Assembly: GCA_905250885.1 (NCBI GenBank)
Contig: CAJNOQ010002887.1
Location: forward strand, 1-22,254
Direction: 5' to 3'
Length of the DNA stretch: 22,254 nt
From: Didymodactylos carnosus
Lineage: Eukaryota > Rotifera > Eurotatoria > Philodinida > Philodinidae
The translations under genes were made by a program, and so were the position numbers. The stretch's first letter is position 1. Each line of letters opens with the position of its first letter. The notes under the pieces are model-generated. The model was given only the letters and a program-made list of their open reading frames with translations. It made no database searches and was not told where the DNA came from. Shown piece by piece: positions 18,346 to 22,254 of the stretch.

Positions 18346-20716
18346 CTATAACAGAATCATTAATTCTATACTTTCTCCATAACATTCCCATCTTAGCCGC
18401 ACGCCGATTCCAACTGGAGAAAGTAAATAATTTTAAGAACGATGTCATTAATTGAAGGTATCAGCTCAACGACCAATTGTAGATAAAGCTTACCATCTGT
18501 ATCGAACATTTCCCCATCAGCATTAATATCCATTTGTGCATCACTATCGTTATCGCTGACATTTCGGGTAAGATCGATTTTCTCATCTACCAATTCTCTG
18601 CTCGTTTGTTTGCTTCGAACTAAAAGAATTAAAAAGAGGTCACTTATAAGCCTTTTTACCAGTGTTTATTTCAAAAAAATACCACGTGGTAAGGCTACGG
18701 ATGGCGGAATTTGTTGTGTTTCAGCTGGCTGATGCTCATAACAAAACTGACTTATAAATGCAGGTGTGTGAGAACATCCAACAGGAATAGATTCAAATTC
18801 GTCTGTTTTAATACATATATCTTTCAATTTGCAGATTCTGCGACGAAACTTCTGGTGTCCATCAATAACGGCAGCAACGGAACATAATGCTTTGCATGGT
18901 TTAAACACTTGATGTTGTGACCAAAAAAAAAACGAATTCCTGATAGCAATGTTCAAACTGTTCATGCATAAAATCATCGGATGTTTTGAAATCAATCGTT
19001 GATGGTAATTCAAAACTTTCATGTCCCATGAAAAATTTGAATTTTATCAGTCCATAAAAAAAAAGTGTTGCATTAGACGTCGAAGATCTATTTTGTCATG
19101 GTCACTAGTATCGTTCGTCGTTGTTGTCTGAAATGCTTGTAAGTTAAATGCATCTGCAAATTTTTCGAGCGATGATTTGCTTGAAATAACACCACATTCT
19201 AACGTTAATAACAATGCCTTTTTATATGCAAAATTTCCTCCGAGATACATATAGTCAGTCTAAAACAATTAAACAGAGCCAATATAGCTTTTTCAGCTCA
19301 AAGTTCTTTTCTAGTTGTTAGCTTTAGAAGATTGATATGAGAAGTCTTTTACGCTAAGTTTGAATAGTTTCTGGGTTTTTAGGATAGCATAGACAGAACA
19401 ATGATTTATTTTAGAAACCAAAAGAAAATTAGAAGTTATTAGGGCTTTGAATACTCGTTCTATTCGGATCAGGTAGGGTTTAATATGCACTTACGTGCTG
19501 CGGTCTCCTGTTTATTTAGACATTTAAATCATAGGCTCTTAGAATCACAGAATAACCTACGTTTTGAAAACTGTTCGGAGTGATAATCAACAAATCATTT
19601 CTTTTAATGAAATTTGGGTAAATTTCATTTGGTTCGTTTTTCATTTTCGTTTTTGAATGTGCACACGTCAAAAAATACAGTGTAGCATTCTCGGTTTTTC
19701 CTATTGCACTAAAAACTTTTATCTGTTTCGAGGTCGTTGATGATATCAGATTGTTTTCATAAATTGGACAAACCTAAAATTCCAGCAGTTATATGAAGAC
19801 AGAAGGACAATAAAAAAGTTCTTGGCATCTTCCAAAGGATCCATAGGTATTTTATTAAAAACAGTTTTCTTCAGGTAACCAATTTTTCATGTGGCTGGCT
19901 TGCATAGCACATCCACTTACATAATCGCACAAATTTTAGGATTAACGAATAAGTTTTGAAAGGGTTGTGAATTAGTTCGGTCGAAATTGACTGAGAAAAT
20001 GTAAACATCAAATCTTTCAAAATAAGAAGTTTCTACCTTCGAACTTACCCGATAAGTTTAAAAATGTCTTAACGTACTTGGCATGCCACTCTCTACTAAT
20101 TAGGCAAGTTAAAGACCTGAAGCTGGACTTTTCTAAGCCTGGACTCTAACGATTTACCTTATAGAGGTATAACTGTCTAGCGATATCAGATTTGGAATTA
20201 ACACGAAAGATAGTCTGCAAAAACAATTTTTTCAATAAAATAATCGGGATAGACACTTAGAGTTTCCTCTTTAGTAAGATAATTCAGCTTCTCAATAAAG
20301 GTTACAATATACAATCAAGTAAAAAGAATTGAATAACTTACATCTTGGAATGGTGTTAAATGAATATAATTATATTTATTACATCTACCATTCAATAATA
20401 TGTTGTTCGGATTACTACTATAATTTTCTAATGTTTCTTGAACATCAGTATTTGAGTTTAGTTTTGCCAGCAGTGGGTTTTGTAATAATGACAAAACAAA
20501 TGATAGTTCTTGAGCTTTATAATTTGTATTGAATTTCTGATTTATTATAAAGCAAATATGATCCATTTTATTCCATAAATAAACCGGTAACGTATTGTTT
20601 AATTCAACAGTCAGTGAAATATGTTCTAATTCCATGTACTCTATTAATGTTTTAACTAAATCAAGCATGTTTTCTTTGTATTTAACATTCATATTTGTCT
20701 TTGACACTGAGGCCAT
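18346..20716 (-). pseudogene. Cys/His-cluster protein with DGHQK motif, perhaps KDZ-transposon-related; seven exons, two frameshifts
   Basis: Proposed exons: 20716-20342, 20214-20158, 19990-19921, 19773-19561, 19259-18683, 18619-18494, 18413-18346. The introns are GT-AG, 63-301 bp. Exon 4 carries KQIKVFSAIGKTENATLYFL followed by TCAHSKTK. Exon 5 carries TDYMYLGGNFAYKKALLLTL, then a putative zinc cluster: C-x3-C, VIDGHQKFRRRIC, GCSHTP and FCYEHQ. Exon 6 is acidic (DNDSDAQMDINADGEMFDTD). The DGxxKxxRxxC...GC..TP...C..H pattern recurs in invertebrate proteins that I associate with Kyakuja/Dileera/Zisupton transposons (memory, uncertain). Two T-runs in exon 5 shift the frame: T9 (minus strand, near 19062) needs one more base, and T10 (near 18925) needs one fewer. 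The exon 3 to exon 4 junction does not keep frame in my model. The gene stops early at 18346, about 500 codons in all, so the C-terminal part is missing or elsewhere. Confidence 0.6.
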
Positions 20717-20876
20717 CTTTTCACAAGAAAAAGATTTTCAAAATCTTTCTGTAAACGAGGTTTCATAGGAGACCTTTGAAAAATCAGGTCATAGCTCGAA
20801 AATTGGAAGTGGGAATATTTTCGTTTTTTCCCATGTATCAATCAATAGCCTAGAGTATTCTCCTCAAAATCAAGTA
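20717..20876. other. 5' flank of the minus-strand gene
   Basis: Short AT-rich spacer between the start codon at 20716 and the fold-back element. No clear promoter element is visible. Confidence 0.3.
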
Positions 20877-21570
20877 ACCTCTTCATTTTTTATCGTTTAG
20901 GGGTGACATTGGATTTCCTAGGAGTTGCTGGATTGGTGTTCGGTCACTATTGGTAGCCTCAGAAAGGAATAGATTGTAGGTAATCGGCCATGTTGAATAT
21001 TGTGACAACATTTGTTTTTTTAGAGAAAAACTTAATGGAAACAGCTTTTTACGGAAAATATCGTTTTTCTTACTTTTTACCAAAAACTAAAAAATTCATA
21101 TTTCATTCAAAACTGTTCCAGATCACTTGAAAGTTTCACGATAGAAACAGTTTCATATGCATAACATGACTCTATATCTAGAACCCTAAAATAAGTAAAT
21201 ATTTATGAAGCTTTCTGGAAGACTATCTCAAAATCCAGTACAATCTCAATGATGTTTTCGCTGTTTAAGATATAGAATCATGTTACGCCTATGAAACTGC
21301 TTCTATCGTGAAATTTTCAAGTGATTTGGAACAGTTTTGAATGAAATATGAATTTTTTAGTTTTTGGTAAAAAGTAAGAAAAACGATATTTTCCGTAAAA
21401 AGCTGTTTCCATTAAGTTTTTCTCTAAAAAAACAAATGTTGTCACAATATTCAACATGGCCGATTACCTGCAATCTATTCCTTTCTGAGGCTACCAATAG
21501 TGACCGAACACCAATCCAGCAACTCCTAGGAAATCCAATGTCACCCCTAAACGATAAAAAATGAAGAGGT
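20877..21570. mobile_element. Fold-back element D
   Basis: A 694-bp element with near-perfect inverted arms of about 300 bp. It begins ACCTCTTCATTTTTTATCG and ends in the exact complement (...AATGAAGAGGT). The 66-codon frames on the two arms (21083-20883 and 21364-21564) differ by a single residue, showing how close the arms are. The centre is around 21190-21260. It shares about 90 bp with element A: TATTGGTAGCCT, then TAGGTAAT, then ACATTTGTTTTTTTAG. It inserted about 160 bp upstream of the Cys/His gene start. No transposase is encoded and no clear target duplication is seen. Confidence 0.9.
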
Positions 21571-21697
21571 CGCTTGGCGTTTTGGATGGACAATGGATTT
21601 AATGGAAAAAGACAACATGAACATAATCTCTAATCAAGAAATAACTTTTATATATCAAAAAGTAATTGACAATAATTTTGATTAACTACGAAAAAGT
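21571..21697. other. 3' flank of the hAT transposase gene
   Basis: Short AT-rich spacer between fold-back element D and the hAT stop codon. Nothing else is visible. Confidence 0.3.
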
Positions 21698-22254
21698 TTA
21701 GCTTTGCTTACGTCTAGCTCCACGAGTACGTAAGGCTACAGGCGTTCTTGTTATTTGTGAGCTAACCCCATCTCCTTGAGCTGTAATTATATTTTCACTA
21801 TTTGATAAACGTCGTTTTCTAATTGATGAATCATCTACTGTTCCTGTTAGTTGTACAAACGTATTTGACTCAGGTAAATTTTCATCTAAGCACAACAAGA
21901 ATATATTTCAAAGAAAAATAGACGCAGCTATTAAAGAAAAGTCTTTTCACCATATAATATTTACTAGCAAAAAAATAAAGATCTTGGATAACGAAGGAGC
22001 ATGTGGCTCTATGTGGCCTAATAAGAGATCCACTTTGTGAGAAAACACGCTCCACCGGTGCTGATGTTGCCGGTACGCATAATAATTTATATGCTAATCG
22101 ATTAAGAGATGGATATGATTCCTTTTTATCAAAAACTAAACAAGTTTCATCACTCTCTTCGTTTAAAAAAAGCATTATTTCTTCATTTATCGTACTTTGT
22201 GAAATTAATCTAGTTCTTTTCGCGTTTGGTGTTTTAAAATATGAAAATAAACCT
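21698..22254 (-). CDS. hAT-family transposase, C-terminal end (partial, runs off the window)
   Basis: The minus-strand frame is open from the window edge (codon start 22253). It contains the hAT C-terminal dimerisation motif NRLAYKLLCVPATSAPVERV followed by FSQSGSLIRPHR. This domain pairs two transposase subunits; the DDE catalytic residues would lie upstream, outside the window. A 79-bp intron (21964-21886, CTA|GTAAAT to GCTTAG|ATG) joins DLYFFA to NENLPESNTFVQLTG in frame. The last exon encodes a Ser/Arg-rich tail (RTPVALRTRGARRKQS) that ends at TAA/TAG near 21698. Introns occur in some hAT genes and in domesticated ones. No frameshift or stop is seen in this part. I cannot tell whether the gene is still an active element, a domesticated gene or a fragment. 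Confidence 0.8.

Noticed and set aside
20883..21593. 66-78-codon frames in element D
   Set aside because: Present in both arms as mirror copies, so explained by the inverted repeat.

Overview
The window looks like a piece of a bdelloid rotifer genome (inference). It is AT-rich. Its introns are mostly 60-130 bp with GT-AG ends. It mixes one intact gene of fungal type with fragments that resemble families I recall as expanded in bdelloids: F-box/LRR-like proteins, TPR proteins, a Cys/His-rich protein with a DGHQK motif, and hAT transposases. There are no prokaryotic operons, and no ordinary housekeeping gene is evident. It reads as an accessory or transposon-rich region in which most genes are broken.

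Layout. Positions 1-828 are unassigned upstream DNA. Positions 829-2526 (+) carry an intact, intronless 565-residue amino acid permease of the fungal type. It is followed by a perfect 20-bp hairpin at 2614-2654. Positions 3570-3743 hold a gene fragment that ends at a 1.08-kb fold-back element (3744-4827). Positions 5640-6474 hold a degraded TPR gene split by a 454-bp element with a TAA target duplication (5886-6339). A third inverted-repeat element lies at 6933-7403. Positions 7624-8290 (-) and 9544-9723 (+) are two F-box-family fragments in opposite orientations. Positions 10416-10604 (-) may be a membrane-protein exon.

Positions 11563-12070 (-) are a two-exon gene of unknown function with one in-frame stop. 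A tRNA-Cys-like gene or relic follows at 12203-12274 (-). A 292-bp palindrome with no spacer (12421-12712) abuts a truncated PLP-dependent decarboxylase (12713-13284, -), which also has a premature TAG. Another fold-back element lies at 14133-14579. Positions 15290-17710 are two head-to-head arrays of a ~114-bp repeat, about 20 units in all. Directly beside them is a 101-bp inverted copy of an exon from the next gene. That gene (18346-20716, -) is a seven-exon Cys/His-cluster protein, perhaps KDZ-transposon-related, with two opposite homopolymer frameshifts. A further fold-back element lies at 20877-21570. The 3' end of a hAT transposase gene (21698-22254, -) runs off the window.

The genes do not form a pathway. 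The strongest themes are a plausible fungus-to-animal gene transfer; a fold-back family of at least three members (3744, 14133 and 20877) that share an internal module; and a very large inverted repeat array that would give long double-stranded RNA if transcribed. All intron models, family names and identity estimates come from reading the sequence by eye.
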